A stretch of 44,344 nt of DNA, from NCBI GenBank assembly GCA_001724245.1, contig MEDX01000680.1, positions 1-44,344 of the forward strand, read 5' to 3'. The DNA comes from Fonticula-like sp. SCN 57-25 (taxonomy: Eukaryota; Nucleariida; Rotosphaerida). This document shows positions 22,517 to 33,315 of the stretch, one piece after another (the stretch's first letter is position 1; every line of letters starts with the position of its first letter). Under the pieces are notes generated by a model. That model did not search any database and had not been told where the DNA came from. It worked only from the letters and a program-made list of their open reading frames with translations. The position numbers and the translations under genes were made by a program.

Positions 22517-23297
22517 CTTTCCCCGTCTTCGTGCCAAAGGCAAAATCACCCTAAATCGAAGGAAGGGAAGGAAAGAGAACTGAAGGGAAATCGACCAATC
22601 ACACACCGCAGCATATTTCCAATTTGGAAAAAGGGACCTTCCAGCCCTTCTCCAGAAGGCCCTCGAGGTTTGCTTATCAACCCCTGCCATCTATTTTTGT
22701 GGGGCTTGGCTTGGGGTAGGTTTTGAGTGGGGCGAATTGTGCCAAACAAAAATAAACATCCTCGGATGGTTGCCGGAGGCGAGAATTCGCTGCAGCATCT
22801 CGTGAACGAGCTTGGCCAACTTTTTGTTTTGCTGTGTAAGGACAGGTCCTGGCACTTTTTTTTTCTTTGGAAATCACAATCCCCGCATGACCTTTAAAGT
22901 AGGGAAATGGGCCGAGCGAATGTCGGCCAAAAAATGGAAAGAGAAAATATGAGCGCTGCCTAGGTTCGCCCATTGGGCAAAACACAAAATTCTTTGCTCG
23001 TAGTCGCTTTTCCACCGCACCACCCGACCGCCTTTTGTTGGCCGAGATCCTATAAGATGCACAGCGCGCATTCCCCTCTGTTCGGGCGCTGATGGTCCGC
23101 CCCAGGGCCATTGCCAAAAAGACCGCTCGCGCTTCAGAGTCCATTACCGCAAGCCATGCCATGACGCCCACATAGGCCGCTCCGCGAGGAATATCTTGAG
23201 TGCATGTACACCGACCGCCACCGTGCCACGTCGGCGCTCCAATAGTCAACCTTGCTCCGTTGCTCGGTCACGTGCCCACGCTCGCGAGTTTCGAGCG
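22517..23297. promoter_or_regulatory. Divergent promoter between receptor gene 2 and the biotin gene
   Basis: No gene seen. The genes point away from each other, so both promoters lie here. A GACCAATC box at 22593-22600 lies about 80 bp from the receptor 2 start. Confidence 0.45.
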
Positions 23298-25694
23298 ATG
23301 CTACGTGCAAAGCTTCTGCGACCGCGGGATTCGCCCGTCTTCCACGTCTTTGGCGCCAACACTGGCGTAGGCAAGACGGTGGCGTCCGCTGGCCTTCTTC
23401 GCCGTGCCTCGCTCCCACCCTCTTCCCTTCGCGTGTCGTATCTAAAACCGGTCCAGACGGGATTTCCCTCGGACAGCGATGCTCGCCTGGTACAGAGCCT
23501 CGCGCCTCGGGCGACTGTCGCGCAGCTCTTTGCGTACCGCGAGGCCGTTGGGCCGCACCTAGCCGTCCAATTGGAGAACAGTGGCGCCGGCAGCTCGCCG
23601 CCAGTGATCCCATCCGACGACCAAGTGCGGCAGCGGATTGACGCGCATCTTGTTGCGCACGATTCCGCGTCGCAGTCCGCCAGCCTTCTTTTAGTTGAGA
23701 CGGCCGGCGGCGTGCTCAGCCCCGGTATTGCAAACACGGCTCTTCAGGTGGATGTTTTGCGCCCGTTTCGCTTTCCCGTTCTCCTTGTCGGTGACGCGCG
23801 GCTCGGCGGCATCTCGACGACGCTCTCGGCGTACGAGTCGCTGCGCCTGCGCGGAATGGACGTTGCCTCTATTTGCTTCTTCAGCGACAATGGCGCCCTC
23901 GACAACGCGCGCGCAGTAGAGCGCCACGTGGATGCCACGACGCGAGTTGTTTCCCTGGACGGAATCCCTGCGGAGGGCGCGCTCGGGCCGTGGATGGACG
24001 AGCGCGAGGGCCAATTTGGCGAGCTCCTTTCTTCCCTCCTCGCATTCCACGGCGCACAGGTTGACGCGCGGGAGAAGCTCGCGGCATCAACGCGCGAAAC
24101 TGTCTGGTGGCCGTTCACGCAGCATAGAACGGTGCGCAACGTCATGTCGATCGACAGCGCGTACGGCGACTACTACGTCGGCCAAGTGTGCGACGAAACC
24201 AACGCGCCAGTGGTCAACAATGCGCCGCAGTACGTCCTGCTTTTGTTTTTGTTTTGCTTGCGATACTCACCGCTGCAGACACGTATACGACGCTTGCGGC
24301 TCGTGGTGGACACAGGGCGTCGGCCACGGCAACCCGACCATGGTCAAGGCACGCCCCCTCTCCTTCATTCAGTGTGCTGACCTTGCTATTTGCTAGGACA
24401 TTGCTTATGCGGCGGGCCGCTATGGGCACCTCATCTTTCCCGAAGTGGCGCATGCGCCAGCGACCGCGCTTGCCGAGCGCGCGCTGCGCCTCGCCGGCGG
24501 CGCGTGGGCGTCGCGGGTCTTCTTTTCGGACAACGGCTCCGCCGCCATTGAGATTGCGCTCAAGATGGCCATGCAGCTGTACGCCCGCCGGCGCGGCCTT
24601 TCGCCGAGCGACGCTGTCGACTTTGAGACGGTTGCGCTGTCCAACTCGTACCATGGCGACACCCTGGGCGCCATGAACATCTCAAGCCCAACGGCATTCA
24701 ACAAGTCGTTCAAGTGGTGCGCCGCGCCGGACCGCTTTTCGTGTCGCTGACTTTGTTTCGCAGGTACAAGGGCAGCTCGCTGTGGCTGGACGCGCCGACC
24801 TTCTCGCTGCGTGACGGCCTGTACCACGTCGTGCAGCCCGATGACGGCGCCGCCACCGCGCTGGGCGCGACCTTTGAGTCGGTGCACAGCAGCGAGCGCG
24901 ACACGTCACCCCTCGCTGACGCGTACGCGCGCCGCATTGACGCTGCGCTGGACGGCGCGCTGGCCGCCGGCCGCCACCTCGCCGCGCTCGTCATGGAGCC
25001 CGTCGTGCACGGCGCCAACGGCATGGAAGGCGTCGACCCGCTCTTCCAGCGCCTCCTCATCCGCGCTTGCCGTCGCCGAGGCATCGTCATTATCCTCGAC
25101 GAGATCTTTGTCGGCATGTACCGCCTCGGCCCAGCCAGCGCCGCGCTCGCGTACCTCCGCGAGTCGCCCGACATTGCGACGTTTGCAAAGCTCCTCTCGG
25201 GCGGGTCGCTCTCCATCGCGCTGACGCTCGCGTCCGCCGACGTCTTTGACTCGTTCCTCGGCGAGGCCAAGCGCGAGGCGCTCCTGCACGGGCACTCGTA
25301 CACGGCCAACCCCGTTGCGTGCGCCGCCGCCGTCAGCGCCCTCGACGCCTACCCGCACGCCGAGCTCTGGCAGCGCGACGGCGTCGCTGATCTTTTCCCG
25401 GAAAACACGGTCGCCGAAATCTCGCGCCTCGAGGCGAGCGTCCGCGTCGTTGCAAAGGGGTCGCTGCTTGCCGTCGAGCTCGCCAGCGAAAAGGGACCGG
25501 CGGCGAACGCGCCGGGGTACGGCAGCGGGCGCATCCCACGCGTCGAGCGCGTCCTCGCTAGGCTGCTCGAGGACGGCGTCTTTGCGCGACCGCTCGGGCG
25601 CACCATCTACATCATGGGGACGCCTACGACGAGTGCCGCAGAGGGGGCGCGGCTCGCAAGCGCGCTCCTTAGCGCCGTAGCCAAGGAAACATAG
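23298..25694 (+). CDS. Bifunctional dethiobiotin synthetase / diaminopelargonate aminotransferase (BIO3-BIO1 type)
   Basis: Exons 23298-24229, 24279-24348, 24397-24716, 24764-25694; 2253 nt, 750 aa. The N-terminal BioD domain (about 1-265) carries the P-loop GANTGVGKT. The C-terminal class III aminotransferase domain carries WWPFTQH, FFSDNGSAAIEIALK, SYHGDTLGAM, ILDEIF and the PLP-lysine segment FAKLLSGG. It would catalyse two successive biotin steps, KAPA to DAPA to dethiobiotin, as in plant and fungal fusions, often mitochondrial; the basic start MLRAKLLRPR could be a short targeting signal. Intron 2 is best read as GC-AG (GCACGC donor at 24349): keeping Met-Val-Lys gives the same spacing as E. 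coli BioA and the donor fits the local consensus. A GT donor at 24343 is also in frame. Convergent with the persulfide dioxygenase gene. Confidence 0.93.
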
Positions 25695-25940
25695 AAAGTA
25701 ATATAGGAATGATTGAGGCGCATAGAAGGTTGGCGAAACCATATTTTATACCCACGTGCAATCGACTACTGCAACGTGGATTAGAGTGCAATGTAGATAC
25801 AATGACAATATATACTTTTCTGTAATTTTCATAAAATATCTGATGATGGCATGAGGTACTGTACTGAACAATATTATTGGCACTATAATCAACGATACAG
25901 TGTGCGCGTTGCGCAGCGATTCCCGGTTAACCCGAGGATA

Positions 25941-27149
25941 TTACAGATGGGCGGGGGCCTTGATGGGCACGTGGAAGAAGGCAAACCCCTTGTCGTTGGC
26001 GGGCGGCAGGTGCCCCGCGCGCGCGTTGAACTGGACTGAATAAAAGAGGAGCCTCGGGTTGCCGAGCTTGGCGTCGCGCTCGGTCCTGACCTTTACAAAC
26101 TCGTCGAGCGACGTCCCGTCCCGGATGTGCATGTTTGACGACGCCTGCTCCTGGACTGACGCGTGGAACTTGAGCGGCCGCCCGTTGGGGCAGTAGTCGT
26201 GGCCGACGTACATCTGCACAAAGCGCGGCAGGTCGTAGAGCCTGCTGATGCTCTTGTAGAGCACCGCCGCGTCGCCGCCGGGAAAGTCGCAGCGCGCGGT
26301 GCCGGCGTCGGGCTGGAAGATCGAGTCGCCGACAAAGATCGCGCCTCCGATCAGCTGCGACGTCGAGTCGCTCGTGTGGCCGGGCGTGTTGAGCACGCGC
26401 GCAGGGAGCGTCCCGACAGTGTATGTCGAATTGTCCTCAAAGAGCTCGTCAAACTGGCTGCCGTCGGTCGCCAGATCAGGCATGTTAAGGCGGTCCTTAA
26501 AGGTCGCCTGCACCGTGCGGATCCCCTCGCCGATGCACACGAGAGCGGTCCCGCCGAGCTCCCGCTTGAGGTACTGCGCCGCCGTCAAGTGGTCCGCGTG
26601 AACGTGTGTCTCGATGATGCGCTCGACCTTGAGACCGTGCGAGCGAACAAACTGCAGGATCTTGTCCGCAGACTCGGTCGAGATCGCGCCCTTGACGGGA
26701 TCGAAATCAAGAACGCTGTCGAGGATTACCGTCGAGAGGGTCTCATCGTCCGTGACGACAAACTGGCACGTGCCAGTTACGCTCTCGTAAAACATCTTGA
26801 TCGATGGAAGCGCAAGCGGCTTCACGACGACCGCGAGGCCGGCCTCGCGCCAAGCGCGAAAGCCCCCCTGGACCCACGATACATGCGCGCGATCGCCCCA
26901 TTCGGTCGCCGCGCGCGCGGCGAGCGACGCCGTCTCGCTGTCCGAGTCGTCGCCGCCAACGAGAATCACGGGCGTCGCGAGATCGTCGGGGAGATGGCGA
27001 GAGGAGAACGCGTGGGCAGGCGCGGGCTGCGCGCCATCGACGGCGCCGTCCGACAGGAACTTGGCGCGCGAACGAACGTCAAGGATAACGGCCAGCGGAG
27101 AGGCCGACAAGAGCGCAGGCACTTCGCTTGCAGAGACGGGCTTTGCCAT
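25941..27149 (-). CDS. Rhodanese-MBL protein, persulfide dioxygenase (Blh/ETHE1-like)
   Basis: Single exon, 402 aa. Residues 10-110 form a rhodanese-like domain (LDVRSRAKF, GGFRAWREAGL). Its active-site loop reads VILVGGDDSD, without the catalytic Cys, so sulfur transfer by it is unlikely. Residues about 118-402 form a metallo-beta-lactamase fold with HVHADH (182-187), NTPGHTSDS, FVGDSIF and a late GHDY, the iron-binding pattern of ETHE1-type persulfide dioxygenases. The C-terminal block with FNARAGHLPP resembles bacterial Blh. It would oxidise glutathione persulfide to sulfite in sulfide detoxification. Bacterial fusions that I know usually carry rhodanese at the C-terminal side; here it is N-terminal. 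It neighbours CBS, another sulfur enzyme, in the same direction; 380 bp separate them. Confidence 0.85.
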   Translation of the reverse strand: MAKPVSASEVPALLSASPLAVILDVRSRAKFLSDGAVDGAQPAPAHAFSSRHLPDDLATPVILVGGDDSDSETASLAARAATEWGDRAHVSWVQGGFRAWREAGLAVVVKPLALPSIKMFYESVTGTCQFVVTDDETLSTVILDSVLDFDPVKGAISTESADKILQFVRSHGLKVERIIETHVHADHLTAAQYLKRELGGTALVCIGEGIRTVQATFKDRLNMPDLATDGSQFDELFEDNSTYTVGTLPARVLNTPGHTSDSTSQLIGGAIFVGDSIFQPDAGTARCDFPGGDAAVLYKSISRLYDLPRFVQMYVGHDYCPNGRPLKFHASVQEQASSNMHIRDGTSLDEFVKVRTERDAKLGNPRLLFYSVQFNARAGHLPPANDKGFAFFHVPIKAPAHL

Positions 27150-27529
27150 CTTTTTCGTGATTCAGGATGAAACTAGAACTTGAGGTAGGCGAGGGGGCGA
27201 CGACCGGGGGCAGCTTTTATCAACACAGCAGCGTCGGATGTCACCTTCCTCATACGGATCGAATTAACCCGGTTGATTTTGATTACGTGGATCATAAGGA
27301 AGGCTGTAAAACCCGCTGAAAGTCGTAATTTGGGATGCATATTGCGGCAAATTGGACCAATAGCTCTGTGAATGGAAAGAAGGACAATATTCTTGGTGAC
27401 ACTGACTCTCGCTGTGCACCTTTGATGACAATATGCATGTGTGCCTCGAGGCTGCTACTTCATTTTGGATACTGAATAAAGCATAGAGCTCGTTTATTGT
27501 CTAGCATTTTGGTGCACAGAGAAAAAGAC
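27150..27529. promoter_or_regulatory. Promoter of the persulfide dioxygenase-like gene and CBS 3' UTR
   Basis: No gene seen. A CCAAT box at 27357-27361 lies about 210 bp upstream of the start. A CBS polyadenylation signal occupies the right end. Confidence 0.4.
27493..27498 (-). terminator. Polyadenylation signal of the CBS gene
   Basis: AATAAA on the minus strand, about 30 bp past the CBS stop codon. Confidence 0.55.
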
Positions 27530-29110
27530 TTACTTGGTGACATGGGTGAGGATGTCAATGGGGGTGAGGATAGCGCGGATGGTGCCGTCGTCGTTGGTGA
27601 CGAACGCGGCCGAGTGCAGCTCAAAGAACTTGCTGAGCGACTGGAGCTTGGTGTCGAGGGTGACGGGCTTGAACGCGCCGCCGCTGCTCTTGGAGAACAT
27701 AAACTTGCCGTGCTCGCACGAGACGAGGTCGTCGACCGAGAGGCTACCCTTGGCGAGCTTGGCGAGGAGGTTGCCGAGGGTGACCATACCGACGGGCTTG
27801 CCGGCGGGGCTCACGACGGGCAGCTGGTCAAAGCCGTTGGCGCGCATGAGCTCGATGGCGTCCTTGCAGGTGGCGCTGGGCTGGACGGTGACGGGCGTCG
27901 GCAGGTTGAGGTCGCCGACGGTGGCGCCGTGGAAGCGGTCGTCAGCGGTCTCGACCTCGGACGCGGCCATGAAGCCGTTCTCGACCATCCAGTCGTCGTT
28001 GAGGAACTTTGTCATGTAGTTGCGGACCGAGTCGGCGAGGATGACGACGACGCGCTGGCCCGGGCCGAGGCGGCGGGCCACCTGCAGGGCGGCGTCAAGG
28101 GCCGAGCCGGCAGAGCCGCCGCACAGGATGCCCTCCTCGCGGATAAGGCGGCGCGCAAGCTTGAACGAGGCCTCGTCGTTCGTCTTGATCCACTCGTCAA
28201 CGAGCGTGCGGTCAAGCACATCGGGCACAAAGTCGTATCCGATGCCCTCGACCTTGTACGACTCGGACGTCGTGTTGAGCGACTCGGGCTGCGCGAGGAT
28301 CGAGCCGTGCGGGTCGGCGCCGACAATCTTCACATTCGGGACGCGCTCCTTGAGCTTCTTGGCAATGCCGGCAATCGTGCCGCCAGTGCCGGCGGCCGAA
28401 ACAAACACATCGAGCTTGTCTTCGCACGCGGCGAGGATCTCCTCGGCGGTGCCGTCATAGTGCGCAAGCGGGTTGTTCGGGTTGCCGTACTGGTCAAGAA
28501 TAACGGCATTCGGGATCTCCTTCTCGAGGCGGCGGGCAACACCAATGTGGCTCTCGGGCGCATCCCAAGCGGCCTCGGTGGGCGTGCGGATAATCTCGGC
28601 GCCGAGCGCCTTGAGCACGTTGACCTTCTCCTGGCTCATCTTCTCGGGAAGAGTGATGATGCAGCGGTAGCCCTTCACGGCAGCAGCGAGAGCGAGACCA
28701 ATGCCAGTGTTGCCAGAGGTCGGCTCGATGATGGTGTAGCCGGGCTTGATGCGGCCCTCGCGCTCAGCCTCCTCGACCATGCGCTTGCCAATGCGGTCCT
28801 TCACGGAGCCGCCAGCGTTGAAAAACTCGCACTTGGCCCCTATTTCGAACGTAAGCATAAATAATGAAAAGTAAGTAGGGTAGACGCACAAAGCTCGCAC
28901 TTGAGGCCCTCGGCCTTGGCGATGCGGTCAAGGCGCACCATCGGCGTGTTGCCAATGTGGCCGAGGATCGAGTCAATGACACGAGGCTCGGGCTTGCTAA
29001 AAGATGAGAAACAAAAATGCACGTCAGTAACAAGAAAAACACTTTGAATAGAGCAAAAGCGCGACGCACGCCTCGATCACGTGGTGGTTCTTGTACATGT
29101 CGGTCGACAT
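27530..29110 (-). CDS. CBS: Cystathionine beta-synthase
   Basis: Exons 29110-29070, 28996-28890, 28839-27530; 1458 nt, 485 aa. PLP enzyme of transsulfuration, condensing serine and homocysteine to cystathionine. The PLP lysine lies in NAGGSVKDR (Lys63); PTSGNTG, GTGGT and GIGYDF follow at family spacing. A C-terminal regulatory pair of CBS (Bateman) motifs spans about 370-485. The N-terminus is only about 20 residues before the catalytic core and lacks the heme-binding Cys/His segment of animal CBS, so this is a heme-less form as in yeast. The second splice junction yields Trp where animals have Leu (KCELW-AKCEF). Both introns use GTGCGT donors. Two CCAAT boxes lie upstream. Confidence 0.96.
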
Positions 29111-29614
29111 TTTGGTCAGCTCCGATGGGTCTCGCGGTAAGTCGATTCAAGAGTGTGCGAAAAATCCAACTGATCCGAAGAAATGTTGTCACTAAGCTCC
29201 AATCACCGTATGGGCCAATCAGCGACGAGTGACCAGGCTGACGGATGTTCCGCGGGGCCTGTGCAGATACTGAAGAGCATAGCAAAGGCAATTCGGCGCG
29301 ATAAACACAACCAAAAGAATAAAGTGATGCACAATAAACATACACGGCCAAAGCCATATCGCATCCTGTACGCTATAATAAACCACAAGACTGTCGATGT
29401 TTGTCTTGGTACTAAGTTTTGTATTGCTCGCACGTGGAAACAGAGACATTGGGCGCCAGGCGACATGAATGTACTAGAGTTCATCTGCTTTTCAACATAT
29501 TTCAGTTATTGGTAATAATCCCCGGGCAGTACTCTTCTGACAATGAGAAACAGCAATTGATTAAAATACAGCGATACAGCAATACATAATTATACTATCA
29601 AAGCGGGCCAGCGA
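29111..29614. promoter_or_regulatory. CBS promoter and SDE2 3' flank
   Basis: No gene seen. Two CCAATC boxes at 29199-29204 and 29215-29220, about 90-110 bp upstream of the CBS start, are spaced 16 bp. Confidence 0.45.
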
Positions 29615-30392
29615 CTATGACGACTCCTTGGTGTCGTCCTCATCCTCGCTACTGCTCATGCCCTCCACCTCGAGGTCCCCCCATGGCGACGCCGTCTTCT
29701 TGGCGGCGGCAGCCTTTGCCTCGGCCTTCTTCTTCTGGCCTTCCTCCTCGGCCAGCTTCTCCCTCTTCTCGGCCTCCTCCTTTTCGCGCAGCCCCTCAAG
29801 CACAGCCGAGCTCACCGCCTCCTTCAAGTCATCGCAGTCCGCCTTGAACTGCGGGTCGTCGATCATGACCTTTTTCGGCTCCGACTCGGCCGCGAGGATC
29901 GACTGAGCCTGCTCCAGCTTGCGCTTCTTGCGCTCCTCGCGCTCCACAGCGTCGTCCGCGCGCGCCTTTTCCCAAGCAGCAAGCCTAGAAAATAGTTAGT
30001 TGTGAATTTGGGATGCCGCAATGAACGTACTGTGCCGCCTGCGTCGTGCTGCGAAGACGGCGGCCGGTCAAGTCACGGCACGCCTGAAAGTTTGTCGTCT
30101 GCTTGGACGCCATCTTGCCGCCCATGCTGCGCAGCATCGAGCCAAAGCCGCCCTTGCCGCCATTCAGGCGGAGCTGAGCGCGCACAAACAGCACCGGGTC
30201 CATGCGCGACGCGGCATCGTCGAGCACGGCGGTTGTCAGCGGAACACCATTGCACGAAAGCCAAAAGTCGTCCGAGCAAAGACCGCTAGCCTCGCAAACG
30301 GAAGAAAGAACATTCGAAAAGGAAACGGAAGAATCACCGTTCGAGGTGACAACGGTGGGGCTGCCCGCCCAAGAGTCGACAATAATCTGCAT
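29615..30392 (-). CDS. SDE2: SDE2-family replication/splicing stress regulator
   Basis: Exons 30392-30031 and 29984-29615; 732 nt, 243 aa. The N-terminus is a ubiquitin-like fold ending in the diagnostic GGKGGFGSMLR motif. In animal and yeast SDE2 this is cut after the double Gly to release an active protein starting with Lys. The next block, ACRDLTGRRLR, is the conserved SDE2 core. The C-terminal half is a charged coiled coil (Lys/Glu/Ala) with an acidic tail. In known species SDE2 acts in splicing of selected introns and in replication-fork protection. An in-frame ATG at 30452 would add 20 residues; 30392 was chosen because the ubiquitin-like strand starts there. Confidence 0.88.
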
Positions 30393-31278
30393 CCTTCGAT
30401 GGACCGTCGCGGTGCGTGGAGATGACTGGACAACTACAGATTTGATAACCATCAGCCGGTCTTTTCATGGTCATCAAATCCATTGAACGCGTAATCATAC
30501 AAACTGCGCCCTGCAAGCCGAACGCCTCTTTTAAAAAAGCAAACCAGTTCAGAACGATATTGTGCTATATGGAAATGGGTTGCACACATAGATGGAACCG
30601 CAGGCCGCTTGAATAAATATTATCCCAAACCTACATCTGCCTAATTCACATGTTTCAAGAGTGCGACCGATACTACACCCCCATGGCTTCGTCCTACCGA
30701 CTACCGGTATGATACACAATCCCTCCTATAGTACGGCTGCTTGGCATATGCTCTTGCCCGCTCTCACCATGCATGACTGCATTTCGACAGGAATTCAGCT
30801 GCGTGTTTGCTGCAAACTGCGTTGCAATGCGACCCGTCATGCAAACAAGTTACGGCCACGTGAAATGTGGGTAGAGTATAAACAGTCTACCCCATCACCC
30901 ATATTCATCATCATCATCGATTGGGGGGTGCCACCCCAATTGGTTCTTTCTTTTTGGCGGTTATTTGTGTTCCCTTTCATTTCGCCGTCGTCAGCGGGGA
31001 GCGCGTGGTTTGCCCTTTCGCCGATCGCCCTTTCCAGTCCATTTGTTTCATTGTACGTCCCTCTCCCGCGAGTACCCGCTTTGTGGCCGATGTGGTGTTG
31101 CTATTGTGGGAAGGGAAATCGCCTGTGGCGTGAATAGTTGATATGCATTTGACCTCACTTCTGTGCCGTTACACCCGGTCAAACCTTGGTTGACATGCCC
31201 GCTGACCTGCGCCCCTGCTTGCTTTTTCTCTTCCTTTAGAGGCGACGCTCTTTACTCGAGAGGGTTTCTATTGAAAAA
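30393..31278. promoter_or_regulatory. Divergent promoter between SDE2 and importin alpha
   Basis: No gene seen. Around 30919-30943 inverted ATTGG/CCAAT motifs flank a TTGGGG/CCCCAA hairpin-like palindrome (30921-30939), followed by an E2F-like TTTTTGGCGG at 30951-30960. They lie about 320-360 bp upstream of the importin start. Confidence 0.45.
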
Positions 31279-33050
31279 ATGCGTCCTGCCTACGAGCGCA
31301 AGAACACGTTCAAGACGCGCGGTCTTGACGCCGACGAGCTTCGCAAGCGCCGCGAGGAGGCGTCCTTTACGCTCCGCCGCGATGAGCGCATCAGCAGCCT
31401 TATGAAGCGCCGTCAGCTTCAGCCGGGAGACTTTACGGACGATATGGAGAATACGCCGCAGCAGATGGTGCGCAGATTTTTGTTGTCGTGAACTGTAGTA
31501 TTCAAATTTGGCGCCAAAAACAGCCGCAGGCGCAGCAGTGGGCCGACTTCCCCGCCCTCGTCGAGCAGATCATGTCCGATAACCCGGAGGATCAGCTTGC
31601 CGCAACTACTCGCTTCCGCAAAGTCCTTTCGCGCGGTACGCTTCATTTCCGGCCTATGTTTCTTTGGTTCCTGACGCTTCTTGTTGGCCCTTGCAGAGAA
31701 GAACCCGCCCATTGACGAGGTCGTCAACTGCAACGTGATCCCTCGCTTTGTCCAGTTTTTGCAGTCTCCCCTCGAGACGCTTCAGGTACGCGGGCGATTT
31801 TGTATCTATTTCCGTTAACGTCGCTCTCTTTTCCTTGTCCAGTTTGAGGCCGCGTGGGCGCTCACGAACGTCGCCTCTGGCTCGTCCCAGCAGACGATGA
31901 TTGTCATCGACGCCGGCGCCGTTCCGATTTTTGTAATGCTGCTTAGCTCGCCGCACAGCGATGTGCGCGAGCAGGCCGTGTGGGCGCTCGGCAACATTGC
32001 CGGCGACTCGCCGACGTACCGCGACTATGTGCTCAGCTGCAATGTCCTTGAGCCGCTCCTGCACCTCCTCGCGTCCGACTCGAACAAGGTCTCCCTTGTG
32101 CGCAACGCCACGTGGACGCTTTCCAACCTTTGCCGCGGCAAGAAGCCTGCCCCCGAGTGGTCTGTGATCCGCCGCTGCCTTCCTATGCTGTGCAACCTGA
32201 CGTTCCACTCTGACGACGAGGTGCTGACGGACGCCTGCTGGGCGGTTTCGTACCTCACGGACGGCACGAACGACAAGATCCAGGACATTATCGACCACGG
32301 CTTTGGCCGCCGGCTGGTCGAGCTGCTGCTGCACACCAACTCGAACGTGCAGACGCCCGCGCTTCGCTCGGTGGGCAACATTGTCACTGGCTCGGACACG
32401 CAGACGCAGGTGATCATTAACTGCGGTGTTCTTCCGGCGCTCTCGAGCCTCCTGACGTCGGGCACCAAGGACTCGCTGCGCAAGGAGGCGTGCTGGACGC
32501 TCTCTAACATCACGGCCGGCACGCCCGAGCAGATCCAGGCCGTCATCGAGAACAATATCTTCCCGGCGCTCGTCGACGTCCTCATGCACGCCGACCTCAA
32601 GGTCAAGAAGGAGGCCGCCTGGGCGGTGTCCAACGCTACGTCGGGCGGCACCCCGCAGCAGGTCGTCTTCATCGTCGAGCAGGGCTGCATCAAGCCCTTG
32701 TGCGACTTGCTCGCCATCCAGGACCCCAAGCTCATCAAGGTCGCGCTCGATGCGCTCGAAAACATTTTGCGCGTCGGCAAGACCATCAACCCCGCCGACA
32801 ACCCTTACAGTGTGCCATTTTATTTTTGAATACGTGACGCTAACGCATGGAAATTTTCCGCATGACAGTTCGCTTCATTGAGGAGGCCGATGGGTTTGAC
32901 CGCCTCGAGCAGCTCCAGCAGCACCCGCAGCTTGAGGTGTACGAAAAGGCGTACAAGATTGTCGATACGTACCTCCAGGACGGCGAGGACGGCGTCGTGC
33001 CGGACTCGGCGTTTGGGGCGACCGCCGCGTCGTCGGGTTACAACTTTTAA
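31279..33050 (+). CDS. Importin subunit alpha (karyopherin alpha)
   Basis: Exons 31279-31467, 31524-31635, 31697-31785, 31843-32809, 32869-33050; 1539 nt, 512 aa. The basic IBB domain (about 1-60, [20 protein letters not shown]) binds importin beta. About ten armadillo repeats follow, with repeated W-x3-N ladder motifs ([54 protein letters not shown]) that line the groove binding nuclear localisation signals. The C-terminal segment [18 protein letters not shown] is the typical last helix. Known role: classical nuclear import adaptor, cycling between cytosol and nucleus. Length is typical. All introns are 56-61 nt; three of four donors fit GTRCGY. Confidence 0.97.
31507..31518. promoter_or_regulatory. 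Palindromic E2F-like site in importin alpha intron 1
   Basis: TTTGGCGCCAAA is a perfect 12-bp palindrome and a textbook E2F/DP site. It lies inside the first intron; function is inference. Confidence 0.3.
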
Positions 33051-33224
33051 GCGCGCGACAGGAAAGTGTGTGTGTGGGTGTGTGGAGTGAAAGGAGGGAG
33101 TGGGAGGCGATGTAAGTAGCCGTCATTATTTTTTTCCTTTTATAATGCAAGGGATTCAATGCTAGTATGGATAGTCAACATTGCAATGGTGGGCAGTAGA
33201 GGGTATAGCATAGAAAACATGAAA

Positions 33225-33230
33225 TTTATT
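33225..33230 (-). terminator. Polyadenylation signal of the DONSON gene
   Basis: AATAAA on the minus strand, 86 bp past the stop, in the 265-bp convergent interval between importin alpha and DONSON. Confidence 0.55.
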
Positions 33231-33315
33231 ATGCAGACAACGTTTACGGTAACGTACAAGTATGTACAATAAGCGCTAAAAATACACATGAAACAAACAA
33301 AATACATTATTGCGG

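Noticed and set aside
22677-23249. 190-aa minus-strand frame in the receptor 2 / biotin gene promoter
   Set aside because: No recognisable motif; sequence is promoter-like and several frames are equally open.
24343-24348. GT donor for BIO3-BIO1 intron 2
   Set aside because: In frame, but it removes two residues relative to the BioA spacing and does not fit the donor consensus; kept only as an alternative.
27497-28864. 455-aa open frame opposite CBS
   Set aside because: Antisense shadow caused by strong codon bias; CBS on the other strand is unequivocal.
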